A DNA stretch of 36,298 nucleotides from Pseudomonas sp. CFBP 13711 (GCF_014842265.1 NZ_JACYVI010000023.1:1-36298); one strand, 5' to 3'; positions 25,492 through 34,657 are shown, counted from the first letter of the stretch. Numbers and translations: made by a program. The notes: a model not told the origin generated them from the letters alone.

Positions 25492-27684
25492 TTACAACAC
25501 GGAGTGTCCCAACGATTCGATCAAAGCAGCAGTGACCTCCCTGACTGCCCGATCATCGTCGACCAGAAGGATATTAGCGGGCTTGTACTCGACTTCTTCA
25601 GCATGCGACTCCATAACCTTGCTACTCGGCGCAGCGGCTACCTCAACGCGTGGAAGATAGACTTCGACGCTGGTTCCAGACCCTTCCTGAGATTTGATCT
25701 TGACCCCTCCCCCCGACTGCTTGGCAAAGCCGAAAACCTGCGCCAAGCCAAGTCCTGATCCCTGCCCCACCGCTTTGGTCGTGAAGAAAGGCTCGAAAGC
25801 ACGTTTTAGCGTCTCGGAACTCATGCCCGTACCTGTGTCAGCAACCGACACCACTACATAGTCCCCAGCCTCCATGTCGTCAGGCGCTGCAGGCTGATGG
25901 TCCACGGTTTCATTTCGTGTACTCAGCGAAATAGTTCCACCTGACATCATGGCATCCCGAGCGTTAATGGCAAGGTTGAGGACGACCATTTCGGTTTGGA
26001 CCGAGTCAGCAGCAGCCGGCCACAAATCAACGGCCAGCTTCAACGCCAGATGAACGCTGGCCCCCACCGCTTTTTCGATCAACCCTTTCATACCGTCAAT
26101 GGTTGCGTTCAGATCGATTTGTCGAGTTTCCAATCGTTGCTTGCGGGAAAACGAGAGCAACTGGTGGGTCAGTTTTGCCCCCTTTTCACCCGCGGTGCTG
26201 ATATGGTCAAGTCGAGTGAGTATCCGATCGAACTTCCCCTTCTGCACCTCACGTTTGGCAAAAAGGGCACTGGTCAGGATGATGGTAAGGAGATTGTTGA
26301 AGTCGTGAGCGACCCCTGCAGTCAATTGCCCGACGGCTTCAAGCCGCTGCATTTGCTGCAGCGTGGCTTCTACCCGCTCACGATGCGCGATCTGTTCGAG
26401 AAGCTTTTCATTGGTGGTTGCCAGCTCCTCGATCACAGCCCGCTCCTCTGTGATGTCTCGTACTGCGGCATACATGAGGCCGTTATCCGGCACGATGGTC
26501 CAGGACAGCCAGCGGTAGGTCCCGTTGGCATGCCTCATTCGGTTTTCAAACCGTGTGGATACATGCCCAGTTGACACGCGTTGCGCCTCCTCAACCGTTG
26601 CTTGCAGATCTTCTGGATGAACGAGCTCTAATAGTTTAAAGCCCTGCAAGTGCTCTTTCGACCAGCCCAAGCTGGTTTCCCAAGCAGGGTTGAAGGTCGC
26701 CGGGGACAGATCAAAATGAAGGACTGCAAGCATCTCCCGAGACACTTCCCATATGCGGTCACGTTCGCGGGTTCGCTGCTCTACGCTCTCGCCGAGTTTT
26801 TCGGTCAGCCGTTCGAGGTCGCGGGTGGCATTTTTGCGAACAGTGACGTCTTGCAGCACACCGGAGAATCGGACGCATACGCCATTTTCAAAACTTGAGC
26901 GGCCATCCGAGGCAATCCAGCGTACCTGCCCATCAGGTAACAGCAGTCGATATTCCGAATGAAAGGACGTCTCTACTTGAAGCGCTTGGGCGACCCGGTC
27001 GTGAAGCATCTGTCTGTCATCGGGGTGGTACATGGCGATGACCTGGTCCAGTGCAAGTACCGTGTGTGCAGTAACGCCATACAGGGCGCGTGCTCGATCG
27101 TCCCAGATGATCTCGCCTGTTGATGTGTTGAGCTCCCACACACCCATTTCAGCAGCCTTGATAGCCAGCCGCGCACGTGCTTCGACTTCGAGCAACGCCT
27201 TCTCGGCCGCTTGGCGTTTGATTCTTTCGCGAACCTCTTGCACGGCCCTGGTGATCGCGCGGGGGACCAGCTGAAGGTTTTGCTTGAGGACGTAGTCGGT
27301 AGCGCCTTGGCGGATGGTCTCAATGGCTTGCTGCTCCCCCAACATTCCCGAGAGGAAAATGAAAGGAGTCTGAGGCGCTGCTTTTTTTGCGAAGTCCAGC
27401 ACCTCGGTACCTGGCAGTCCCGGAAGGGAATAATCACAGAGAATCACATCGAATTGATTGTGTCGCAGCGCGTTACATGCGCTTTGATAATCGTGAGCCA
27501 CGATCGGGTCGATACTTAGCCCGCCAGCATCCAACCTGAGCAGTGTTAGTTCAATATCGTTCGAACTGTCCTCGACGAAAAGCAGTTTGAGCGGTCCGAG
27601 GGCGTTGCCAGCTTCAAGTAGTCGCATGCTCGGTTTAAGCCCTGGGCCGGCGAACAACCCGGGTAGAGCCGGATGGAGGCTCAT
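25492..27684 (-). CDS. Receiver-PAS-PAS hybrid histidine kinase, truncated by an in-frame stop
   Basis: The protein has 730 aa. Residues 30-150 form a receiver (KLLFVEDSSNDIELTLLRL, phospho-Asp in VILCDYSLPG, FLSG, Lys in YVLKQN). PAS domains lie at about 175-290 and 315-425, followed by a coiled segment. HisKA has the H-box GVAHDFNNLLT (His near 460). HATPase has NLAINARDAM, DTGTGMS and GQGSGLGLAQVFGFAKQSGG. A second receiver starts at about 700 (NILLVDDDRAVREV) but ends after 30 residues at TAA. The ATG at 27684 overlaps the preceding response-regulator gene by 50 bases; an ATG at 27627 is an alternative start with a similar N-terminal domain. It is the third gene of the phytochrome operon. 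The kinase core is complete, but internal phosphotransfer to the C-terminal receiver is lost. Confidence 0.88.
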   Translation of the reverse strand: MSLHPALPGLFAGPGLKPSMRLLEAGNALGPLKLLFVEDSSNDIELTLLRLDAGGLSIDPIVAHDYQSACNALRHNQFDVILCDYSLPGLPGTEVLDFAKKAAPQTPFIFLSGMLGEQQAIETIRQGATDYVLKQNLQLVPRAITRAVQEVRERIKRQAAEKALLEVEARARLAIKAAEMGVWELNTSTGEIIWDDRARALYGVTAHTVLALDQVIAMYHPDDRQMLHDRVAQALQVETSFHSEYRLLLPDGQVRWIASDGRSSFENGVCVRFSGVLQDVTVRKNATRDLERLTEKLGESVEQRTRERDRIWEVSREMLAVLHFDLSPATFNPAWETSLGWSKEHLQGFKLLELVHPEDLQATVEEAQRVSTGHVSTRFENRMRHANGTYRWLSWTIVPDNGLMYAAVRDITEERAVIEELATTNEKLLEQIAHRERVEATLQQMQRLEAVGQLTAGVAHDFNNLLTIILTSALFAKREVQKGKFDRILTRLDHISTAGEKGAKLTHQLLSFSRKQRLETRQIDLNATIDGMKGLIEKAVGASVHLALKLAVDLWPAAADSVQTEMVVLNLAINARDAMMSGGTISLSTRNETVDHQPAAPDDMEAGDYVVVSVADTGTGMSSETLKRAFEPFFTTKAVGQGSGLGLAQVFGFAKQSGGGVKIKSQEGSGTSVEVYLPRVEVAAAPSSKVMESHAEEVEYKPANILLVDDDRAVREVTAALIESLGHSVL

Positions 27685-28096
27685 TCAAGACTGCCCAAAA
27701 TATGCCTAAATCTGTGATGGCACCTACAAACTCCTTGAAGTTCACCGGTTTCACCACGTATGCGTTCACTCCCAACTGATAGGCGGCGTCGAGATCCGGC
27801 TCTTCGCGTGATGAGGTCAGCATCACCACAGGAATAGAGCGCAGATGCTGCGACTTTTTTAGCTCAGCTAATACCTCAAGACCATTGACCTTGGGCAGTT
27901 TCAAGTCCAAGAGCAGTACGGCCGGATTACCTTCATCACGCCCAGCGTGAGCGTTGCGACGGAAAAGATAATCCAGAGCTTCGCTGCCGTCGCGAACCAC
28001 AATGACCTCATTGGACAGATTGCTGCGCTCCAACGCCACCAATGACAGTTCGAGATCGTGCGGGTTGTCTTCGACCAAAAGAATTGGTTTGAGCAT
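27635..28096 (-). CDS. Phytochrome-associated single-domain response regulator (Rcp1/BphR type)
   Basis: The 153-aa protein is a CheY-like receiver with the Rcp1-type features: PILLVEDNPHDLELSLVALE, an extended loop with LDYLFRRN, phospho-Asp in LLLDLKLPKVNGLEV, VVMLTSS and the Lys in YVVKPVNF. Such regulators are the direct phosphotransfer partners of bacterial phytochrome kinases. It starts one base after the phytochrome stop (TAAAATG), so it is translationally coupled, and its own end overlaps the hybrid kinase gene. It has no output domain; the signal probably passes on by protein contact. Confidence 0.92.
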   Translation of the reverse strand: MLKPILLVEDNPHDLELSLVALERSNLSNEVIVVRDGSEALDYLFRRNAHAGRDEGNPAVLLLDLKLPKVNGLEVLAELKKSQHLRSIPVVMLTSSREEPDLDAAYQLGVNAYVVKPVNFKEFVGAITDLGIFWAVLNEPPSGSTRVVRRPRA

Positions 28097-28097
28097 T

Positions 28098-30359
28098 TTA
28101 AAGGTCCAGGGTCACATCAGCAGTCGAAGAAAGGTTTTTTTTAGGTAAGGTGAAGTAGAACGAGGCACCTTTGTCGAGCCTGCCTTCCGCCCAAACCGTG
28201 CCGTCATGGCGCTCTACAATCCGTTTCACGTTGGCCAAACCAATGCCGGTGCCTTCAAACTCTTCCATGCGGTGCAAACGCTGAAAAACTCCAAAGAGTT
28301 TGCCGGCGTATTGCATGTCAAAACCCACTCCGTTGTCATGAACGCTGACCACGAACTCATCGGGTTGGTCCTGTACCCTGACCTCAATCAGGCCTTCTAG
28401 CCGATCCCGGGTGTATTTGATGGCATTAGCCACCAGGTTGCGCATCGCCAGGTGCAGAAACGCAGGGTCTGCTATCACGTTCGGCAGGTCGCCTACCCTC
28501 CACTCGATGCTACGGTTTTCGTAGTCAGGTCGCATTTCGTGCCGAATGGAATCGAGCATAGCCAAAAGATTTACCTCTTTGAGCTTCATGGTCGATCGGC
28601 CCATCTGCGAAAAGGTCAGCAGGTTATCGACAAGGGTGCCGGCAAACTTGGCCGAATTAGCAATGGTCCCGAGGAAGCGGTGGCCGCGCTCCGTCATGTT
28701 GGAGCTCTCCAGATCCGAGAGCAGGTCGGTATAACCAGCAATATGCCGAAGTGGTGCACGAAGATCGTGAGAGACACTATAGGAGAACGACTCTAGCTCT
28801 TTGTTCGACCGCTTGAGCTCCTCAGACACCTCAGCCAGCTCTTCAGCTTTACGAAGCACGATTCCCAACACTGCGAAACGAAATTCGCTGACACCCTCCA
28901 CCTCGCTTGCATCCCACGGCGTTGAAAAGCCCTCCACCAGCTGCTGCCAATGCTCGAAGCTTTGTCGCGGGTTCAGTGCGCCCGTCTCGTCCAAAGTCTT
29001 CTGCGGCTGACCAGCCCAATGCACAACATGAGACTGTTCTGGCTTGAACCAGATCAAATAATTGGAATGAATTTCAGAGATGGCCACAGCCAGCACTCCA
29101 CTCACGGAGTCAGCCAGTCTCGGTAACTCAGGAATGTCTCGACGGATGTTGTCGCTGTGAAAGACTTCTGAGCCTGTGTGGCAGCTCAACCACTCAGTGA
29201 GATCCAGAACGTCAGCCTTTGCCGGGGTATTTCCGTAGAGGTCACATCCTGCCCCGGAAACGACGGCTGCACCGCTGGCACCCACGAAGTTTACAAAGAT
29301 GTCGGGTAGCGCACGCAGGCCCTGCAGAACGCTATCGTGGTCGGCCATCGCTGCCAGCATCTGGACGACGTTCTGACGCAGCAAAAGCATGCGGGCACTT
29401 TGAATGTGAGCTTCCCTGGTTTCCACCTGCAGCGACAACACCCGCCCCAAAAGCTCACACGCCGTTCGGGTCTGGAAGTTCACTTGGTGCGGGCTGTCGT
29501 GATGGCATGAGACCAAGCCCCAGAGACGGCCGTCCACTACGATGGAGATCGACATTGAAGAAAGGGTGCGCATGTTGCGCATGTACTGCAGATGGACAGG
29601 AGACACACTTCTCAGGGCGGCGTAACTTAGGTCCAGCGGTGCCCCAGTCTTGGGATTGAGCGTCGGAATAACGGGGGATGGCACATAGTCGACATCCTCG
29701 ATCACCCGTATCCGATTTGCGCAGTAAAGTTCTCGGGCCTGCTTTGGAATATCTGATGCCGGGAAGCACAGACCTAAATAGCTGGGATAGCCCGCATCGA
29801 GAAGCTCGGCATTGACCAGCCCGTTTCCATCGGAATCAAAGCGGTAGGATTTCACTCTCCCAAACCCGGTCAAGCGCTTGATAACGCGCACGGCTCGGAC
29901 GCAGATATCGTCAACGCTTTCGGCGTCCTTGGTTTGAGTGATGAACGATCTGACCAATGGGTAGAGGCGGCTATGAACAACCTCTGTTTCACCCGGACGT
30001 TCGAATTCAGCAATCAGCATACCGTCGTGCCGGTGTAGCATCATCGCCACGCGCCGATCTTTTCTATTGCCCATCAAGAAGCTGACGTCCGCCACGTGGT
30101 AAGGCTGAGACTCGTCCTCATCCAGCTCACCAAGCTCCTTCACAAGCTCGGCCCCATTACTGACCAGAGCGCCGAGGTGCGAACCAATTAGTTGGTCAAC
30201 GTTCATCTCCAGCCAATGCGTGAGATTCTCGCTGACTTGAAGAATGGTCATCTCAGGCTCAGCTATGACGGCAAGAAAACCCTGCGGTTGGATGCTGCCT
30301 GGCGTACGGATAGGTTCTTGAGCGCATGTGGCCATAGCCTGCTGAAACGCATCATTCAT
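28098..30359 (-). CDS. bphP: Bacteriophytochrome histidine kinase
   Basis: The protein has 753 aa. Cys12 in MATCAQEPIRTPGSIQ is the expected biliverdin attachment site. PAS (about 20-120) is followed by GAF with CFPASDIPKQARELY (about 195-210) and a PHY domain to about 490. HisKA has SYSVSHDLRAPLRHIAGY (His near 530), and HATPase has NLVANAIKYTRD, DNGVGFD and GTGIGLANV. It should sense red/far-red light and phosphorylate the response regulator encoded directly downstream. The ATG at 30359 was chosen; a TTG five codons earlier is possible. No heme oxygenase gene (bphO) is next to it, so biliverdin must come from elsewhere. Confidence 0.95.
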   Translation of the reverse strand: MNDAFQQAMATCAQEPIRTPGSIQPQGFLAVIAEPEMTILQVSENLTHWLEMNVDQLIGSHLGALVSNGAELVKELGELDEDESQPYHVADVSFLMGNRKDRRVAMMLHRHDGMLIAEFERPGETEVVHSRLYPLVRSFITQTKDAESVDDICVRAVRVIKRLTGFGRVKSYRFDSDGNGLVNAELLDAGYPSYLGLCFPASDIPKQARELYCANRIRVIEDVDYVPSPVIPTLNPKTGAPLDLSYAALRSVSPVHLQYMRNMRTLSSMSISIVVDGRLWGLVSCHHDSPHQVNFQTRTACELLGRVLSLQVETREAHIQSARMLLLRQNVVQMLAAMADHDSVLQGLRALPDIFVNFVGASGAAVVSGAGCDLYGNTPAKADVLDLTEWLSCHTGSEVFHSDNIRRDIPELPRLADSVSGVLAVAISEIHSNYLIWFKPEQSHVVHWAGQPQKTLDETGALNPRQSFEHWQQLVEGFSTPWDASEVEGVSEFRFAVLGIVLRKAEELAEVSEELKRSNKELESFSYSVSHDLRAPLRHIAGYTDLLSDLESSNMTERGHRFLGTIANSAKFAGTLVDNLLTFSQMGRSTMKLKEVNLLAMLDSIRHEMRPDYENRSIEWRVGDLPNVIADPAFLHLAMRNLVANAIKYTRDRLEGLIEVRVQDQPDEFVVSVHDNGVGFDMQYAGKLFGVFQRLHRMEEFEGTGIGLANVKRIVERHDGTVWAEGRLDKGASFYFTLPKKNLSSTADVTLDL

Positions 30360-30496
30360 GTTCGGGGTAATCAAATCGGGGCCTTAACATAGGTGCAAGC
30401 TCAGCAGAGTCGCGTGTAGCAGCGGGGACATGCGAGGTTGCACGGTAGCAAAATCCCAATCGGGGCAGATAGGGTTTTCCCTGTCTGTTCGGATAG
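30360..30496. other. Promoter region of the phytochrome operon
   Basis: These are about 140 bases between the phytochrome start and the first integrase relic. No clear -35/-10 pair or operator is assigned. Confidence 0.35.
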
Positions 30497-30550
30497 GAGG
30501 CCGACATCGCCAACGCCCAGGCTCAGCTGGACCACGCCAATATCAGTACA
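30497..30550 (+). pseudogene. First relic of a tyrosine integrase C-terminus
   Basis: The plus strand reads EADIANAQAQLDHANIST. Integrases of this family carry LEHEADIAKVQEWLGHANIST at this point, so 13 of 18 positions agree, including the HANIST of box II. Nothing recognisable precedes it. Confidence 0.6.
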
Positions 30551-30601
30551 GAAAACAGGCAATCGAGGTGGCTCAGATGGCAACAAGATCCGGTATGCGT
30601 T

Positions 30602-30859
30602 TGCGGCCATGATCAGCAGGACAGCACGGCTCCCCTCTTCCACCCGCTGCGCGGCCGCGCAACGGGTGCAGGGATCAGCGCCGATGGCCTCTATGCGGTG
30701 GTAGGGCACTACTCCAGCGCTGCAGGGGTAGAGGTTGCCGGACTCGGCGTACACGGGCTGCGCGCAACGGCAGCCACCAATGCCCTGGAACACGAGGCAG
30801 ATATCGCCAAGGTGCAGCCATGGCGTAAGCGGATGGCGAACACACCTACCGAACTCTAG
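30602..30859 (+). pseudogene. Second relic of a tyrosine integrase C-terminal domain
   Basis: The open frame encodes STAPLFHPLRGRATGAGIS, ADGLYAVVGHYSSAAGVEV, AGLGVHGLRATAATNALEHE and ADIAKVQ. This is the catalytic core end of XerC/phage-type integrases, with the HGLR Arg/His pair. It then diverges (PWRKRMANTPTEL) exactly before the His and Tyr nucleophile motifs, and stops at a TAG formed by the first bases of the 210-bp repeat. The N-terminal domains are absent. It is inactive. Confidence 0.75.
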
Positions 30860-31060
30860 CATTAAAGGCAATCGCGTCTGCCCGAGGGCATGCGCTTTAT
30901 CTGCACACCGTCTCGATCACACCGCCATCTAGGCGACTTTGCTGCATTCAGCTCCGCCATCTGCGCAGGGATGCAGCGCTGAGATGCACCTGTTCCAGAA
31001 ATTATCGGGCGCGTCAGGGCAAGGAAAATTAATCTCACGCCCGCGCGTGGGAGGTGAGCA
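30851..31060. repeat. Right copy of the ~210-bp direct repeat
   Basis: Same orientation as 8916-9128 and about nine-tenths identical by eye. It starts at gaactctagcatta, where the integrase relic ends, and finishes at gggaggtgagca, 13 bases before the lipoprotein stop. The flanking sequences of the two copies do not match, so the boundaries are sharp on both sides. Confidence 0.85.
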
Positions 31061-31072
31061 TTATCCTCGCGA

Positions 31073-31348
31073 TCAGTTTTTTTCTGGAGCTTTGATATAC
31101 CCAGGCACAGCTAAGGATGGGGCCTGATGGCGATCTTCAGAAGCTCGGGCTTCATGAGCCTTAGCATAGTCCTTATCAGCCTGAGCCTTCTCATCAGCGG
31201 CCTGCCCGGGATTACCCTCAACCTGTTTCTGATCAGACGCTTGTTGATGCTTGTTGGCATCTTGCGTGTGGTCTTCGGACGATTTTTCACAGCCAGTCAA
31301 GCCAAGCGCTAATGCGAAGAGTAAAGGTAAGGGAAGTGCCTTGATCAT
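31073..31348 (-). CDS. Small lipoprotein
   Basis: The protein has 91 aa. Its signal peptide MIKALPLPLLFALALGLTGC ends in the lipobox LTGC. The mature part is short, hydrophilic and Lys/Gln/Asp/Ala-rich (DANKHQQASDQKQVEGN), likely helical or disordered. GAGGA precedes the ATG. There is no known fold. It is probably an envelope lipoprotein; the residue after Cys is Glu rather than Asp, which favours outer-membrane sorting. Confidence 0.8.
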   Translation of the reverse strand: MIKALPLPLLFALALGLTGCEKSSEDHTQDANKHQQASDQKQVEGNPGQAADEKAQADKDYAKAHEARASEDRHQAPSLAVPGYIKAPEKN

Positions 31349-31677
31349 GGAAATGTCCTCTAGGTTAGCAATAACCTATTGATCTGCATGGCACAATCTT
31401 AGTTCAACATACGATTTACCTGATGAACGGAGTACTCGTAGTGCCAAACGTTCAGATCAGGCCCGATACGCTACCACGTGGTCCATTCGCACACCGCAAA
31501 TCCACGGCAAAGTGCCTAGCGAGTAGACTGAGGCGGCTGAACATGAGAACCACTTCCTAAGTGATCCGGCGGTTGCATTCTCTATTTGGCATCCGATACA
31601 ACAGTATGTGGGGTAGCAAAAGGAGCGGACTTTAGATTATCGATAACGTCGACTAATAATCTCAGCAGTAAGTTCAG
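31349..31677. other. Gap between the lipoprotein and the membrane GGDEF/EAL gene
   Basis: These ~330 bases have no supported gene. They must contain the lipoprotein promoter. No strong hairpin is seen; the sequence is AT-richer toward the 3' end. Confidence 0.45.
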
Positions 31678-33681
31678 TCAGTTACCTAACACTATATGAA
31701 GATGACAATGGGGCGCCAGCGATTGCGTGGGGGGTAACGAGTCACAAGAAAATGTATTCGGTTGAGGACGTCCAAGATAATACCCTTGCGCATGGTCATA
31801 GCCTAGAGTACGCAGCAGCTCGAGATCCTGAGCAGTCTCAACGCCTTCCGCTAACACTTTGAGACCAAATGCATGCCCCAGTTTCAAAAGGGCCGTCAAC
31901 ACCTCCTCGCGTTGGGATTTGTTTTCAATTCTGAGTACCTGACGGTCAACCTTCAAAGAATGGAATGGAAGCTTCAGTAAATAAGCCAAGTTGGCATGAC
32001 CTTGACCGAAATCGTCCAGAGCCAGTCGTACGCCCAGGTTGCAGAGACCGGAAACAGTACTCAATAGTTGATCATTTATACGCAGAGGCACGCCTTCGGT
32101 TACTTCCAATATGAGCCGATGGCTCGCGAGACCATGTTTAAGTAATGCACCCGCCACTTTCATCGGAAAGTCTGTGTTGGCAAGCTGTATAGGTGAAAGG
32201 TTCACTGATATGCTGACAGCGTCATGCCAGCGGCTGGCCGCCTCACAGGCTTTATCCAACACCCAGTCACCTACAGCATTAATCAGCCCGCTGCGTTCTG
32301 CCATTGCGATGAATAAGTCAGGTGGCACATTTCCGAGCTTGGGATGCTGCCAGCGAATAAGGCTTTCGTATCCAGTGAGCTGGTAAGGTTCGAGTTGATA
32401 CAGCGATTGGAAGTGCAAGTAGAATTGGTCTGTTGCTAACGCCTCTCGGATATCCTCCGGGGTTAGAAGCGACTCATCGTTTTGAGAAAAAATAAATCCC
32501 GTATCCTCTAGACGATTGCGGCCACCTCTTTTAGCTCGATACAGAGCTTTGTCAGCCTGATCCAGAAGTGAGGTGCTATCGGTTAGCGCACTACTCGCAC
32601 TGTGCGCTAATCCGATGCTGACAGTGATGACCGAGATGCCGTCTGTACGTCCCAGATGGGCAATGTTTAGTTCACGTATGGTTTGCAATACGTGGTGAGC
32701 GATCCTGCGGGCCTCATCATGAGAGGTATCTGGCAAAACGGCAATGAACTCTTCACCGCCGAATCGTGCTACGGCGCAAGGCGAAATGAAGCAACTGCCC
32801 AGAGCCGTGGCAACAGCTCTCAAGCACTCATCGCCTATAAGATGTCCATAATGGTCGTTAAAGCGTTTGAAATGGTCTATATCGATCAAAAATAATGCGC
32901 CCTCGGACTGTCCATCCAAATGGTTTGCCGTAAGCGCATCCAGTTGCGGTTGTATGTGCCTACGGTTAGCCAGACCGGTCAGCGAGTCGGTCTCTGAAAG
33001 GCGTTGCAAGTCACTATTGGCATCTGTGAGACTAGAGGCTCTGGTTTCCTCACGTAGCCAATATAGGTAACTTCGTCTGGCTTCGGCGTTGGACCAGTAG
33101 TTGCCGAGCAATGAGAAAAAAGATGAGGAGCCTATAGCGGTCATTATCAAGCCGCCAGCACTCAGGGAAATCGGGGCTGTATGCACACCCCAAGCTGTAA
33201 TGGTTAAGCAAAATATGTTGTATATCAAAGCAATATTAAAAGGGCTTTTCATGCACGTATTGACATAAATAAGCATCAGCGGCCAACAAAACATGAACAG
33301 TGACTGCTCACCCGAAACAGGTTGTTCACCGTTAATTACTACGTTGTAAGCGGCTATAAATCCAGTGTATGAGGGCAACATGGAGACGTATTCTCTCCAG
33401 TGCTCCGATAACTTCTTTAGAAGCAACACACCCAGTAGAGTGCTTGGTACACATGTTCCGACCATCTGCAAAATTGCTGATACCAAATCCTTCGGATTTA
33501 TGATGACCATCCATAGTGAAAAACTACCGAATGTGAAACCTCCCAAGATCAAGCACAGAATCAGGTGGTGCCGGCGGGTAGTGTGGATATCGCTCTGATA
33601 ACGTAGCTCCAATTGCTCAGAGAAACGTGCAGCGCTGGTTGTTTTCTCGAGTTCTCGTTCAATCTGGCTAGCGTCTAACAT
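31678..33681 (-). CDS. Membrane-bound GGDEF/EAL cyclic-di-GMP protein
   Basis: The protein is about 667 aa. Six hydrophobic helices occupy roughly residues 30-210 (LILCLILGGFTFGSFSLWMV, SLFMFCWPLMLIYVNTCM and others). The GGDEF domain has ARFGGEEFIAVLP near 309; the usual RxxD I-site is replaced by ISPC, so product inhibition is probably absent. The EAL domain has ESLIRW, SVNLSPIQ, EVTEG, DDFGQGHANL, LKVDRQ and LAEGVE, so the metal ligands look complete although several motifs deviate. I chose the ATG at 33681 (MLDASQIERELE, with GTGGAA upstream) because the longer frame would run through the gene upstream. Confidence 0.88.
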   Translation of the reverse strand: MLDASQIERELEKTTSAARFSEQLELRYQSDIHTTRRHHLILCLILGGFTFGSFSLWMVIINPKDLVSAILQMVGTCVPSTLLGVLLLKKLSEHWREYVSMLPSYTGFIAAYNVVINGEQPVSGEQSLFMFCWPLMLIYVNTCMKSPFNIALIYNIFCLTITAWGVHTAPISLSAGGLIMTAIGSSSFFSLLGNYWSNAEARRSYLYWLREETRASSLTDANSDLQRLSETDSLTGLANRRHIQPQLDALTANHLDGQSEGALFLIDIDHFKRFNDHYGHLIGDECLRAVATALGSCFISPCAVARFGGEEFIAVLPDTSHDEARRIAHHVLQTIRELNIAHLGRTDGISVITVSIGLAHSASSALTDSTSLLDQADKALYRAKRGGRNRLEDTGFIFSQNDESLLTPEDIREALATDQFYLHFQSLYQLEPYQLTGYESLIRWQHPKLGNVPPDLFIAMAERSGLINAVGDWVLDKACEAASRWHDAVSISVNLSPIQLANTDFPMKVAGALLKHGLASHRLILEVTEGVPLRINDQLLSTVSGLCNLGVRLALDDFGQGHANLAYLLKLPFHSLKVDRQVLRIENKSQREEVLTALLKLGHAFGLKVLAEGVETAQDLELLRTLGYDHAQGYYLGRPQPNTFSCDSLPPTQSLAPHCHLHIVLGN

Positions 33682-33782
33682 AGAAAATTCCACAGCATGC
33701 ACTGGTGAGGCCTTGTCATGGCTATAGGCCACTATTCTACCTTGCTGCGGATGTCGAGCCACTGGAATCTGCCCAGCGGTGA

Positions 33783-34133
33783 TCAATTGCCGGTTCGCTG
33801 CAACCCCCGAGTCGGGGGTTTTTCGTGCCTCCCAGGGGTGCAGTGGCCCAATTGCGCCAAGAAGAAATCGTGGTCGGCCCTGTGCAGGGCGCCCAGCTCG
33901 AGCGCTTCGCCCAACACCATCGTCAGTCGGCTGTGCCATTCCCCGCTCTGCACTAGGGCCACGTCCATGACCTTGTCGAGGCGCATGACCAGATCCTTTC
34001 TGCAGCGACCTTGAAGCTGTTCTTTGCAGATGTAGAAAAAGTACCGAACACGCTGTGGGTACAGCACATTGGAATAGACCATCATGGCTTGCATCGCTTC
34101 ACTTGCGCCGAGGTCCAGCGGGATCACAAACAC
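33783..34133 (-). CDS. Hypothetical small protein
   Basis: The frame runs about 116 aa from a GTG preceded by AAGGAG at a good distance, which decides the start. It begins MFVIPLDLGASEAMQAMMVY, then YPQRVRYFFYICKEQLQGRC and a helical part (WHSRLTMVLGEALELGALHR). No family was recognised. The last 12-15 codons pass through a GC hairpin with a T-run on the opposite strand and look atypical, so the original stop may have been lost by a frameshift. Confidence 0.5.
   Translation of the reverse strand: MFVIPLDLGASEAMQAMMVYSNVLYPQRVRYFFYICKEQLQGRCRKDLVMRLDKVMDVALVQSGEWHSRLTMVLGEALELGALHRADHDFFLAQLGHCTPGRHEKPPTRGLQRTGN
33802..33823 (+). terminator. Hairpin with T-run on the plus strand
   Basis: aaccccc and gggggtt pair around gagtc and are followed by five T on the plus strand. 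It has the form of a Rho-independent terminator, but no plus-strand gene ends here; the coding end of a minus-strand gene overlaps it. On the minus strand only two T follow. Confidence 0.6.
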
Positions 34134-34657
34134 GTTTGACTCCTTTGATGGGTCATTTTCGGGCAAGTCTAACGTTTCACTGACCGACCCATACCGAGTG
34201 CGGCGCTGGCTTCAGAAAGATTGACCTTTTGGGGCTCTATTCCAGAGTGCGACCTGGCGTCAACTATAGGAACCTTGGGACAGTGCTGGACAGCAGCTGC
34301 AATCGCCTGCAGGCAGACTGACACGACACTACCAATGATGCTGTCGTTCCTGTCGGGATGCGATTTCAAAATGCATTCATTCATTGAAGGCAAGAGTCTG
34401 CAACTGACGCTGGGGGTATTGATTATGACGTCATCTCCAAGCCTAACATTCCGACAGATCTGGCCAGGAAAGTCCCGCAAGTCATGCAGGCTCCCAACGG
34501 AGTAAGCTAAACGGAATGCTTCAGTGTTGGTAGTGTGCCCTGGAGATGCGAGCTCACCACGACCCGAAACGACCTAAGGGAGGGCAGCTCTCCGCCATAA
34601 CGCCTCACTACCCTAGAGTGATCTATAGCGTTATCGGGCCTTAGCAGTAGGAGACCT

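Noticed and set aside
30401..30871. Minus-strand 156-codon frame upstream of bphP
   Set aside because: It is antisense to the two integrase relics and overlaps the repeat; Cys-rich, unstructured composition.
34169..34480. Minus-strand frame with RNVRLGDDVIINTPSVS, faintly like CsrA/RsmA
   Set aside because: Only the GDD-like stretch resembles CsrA; the N-terminal strand and the RxGxxAP-like part are missing and the frame is too long.
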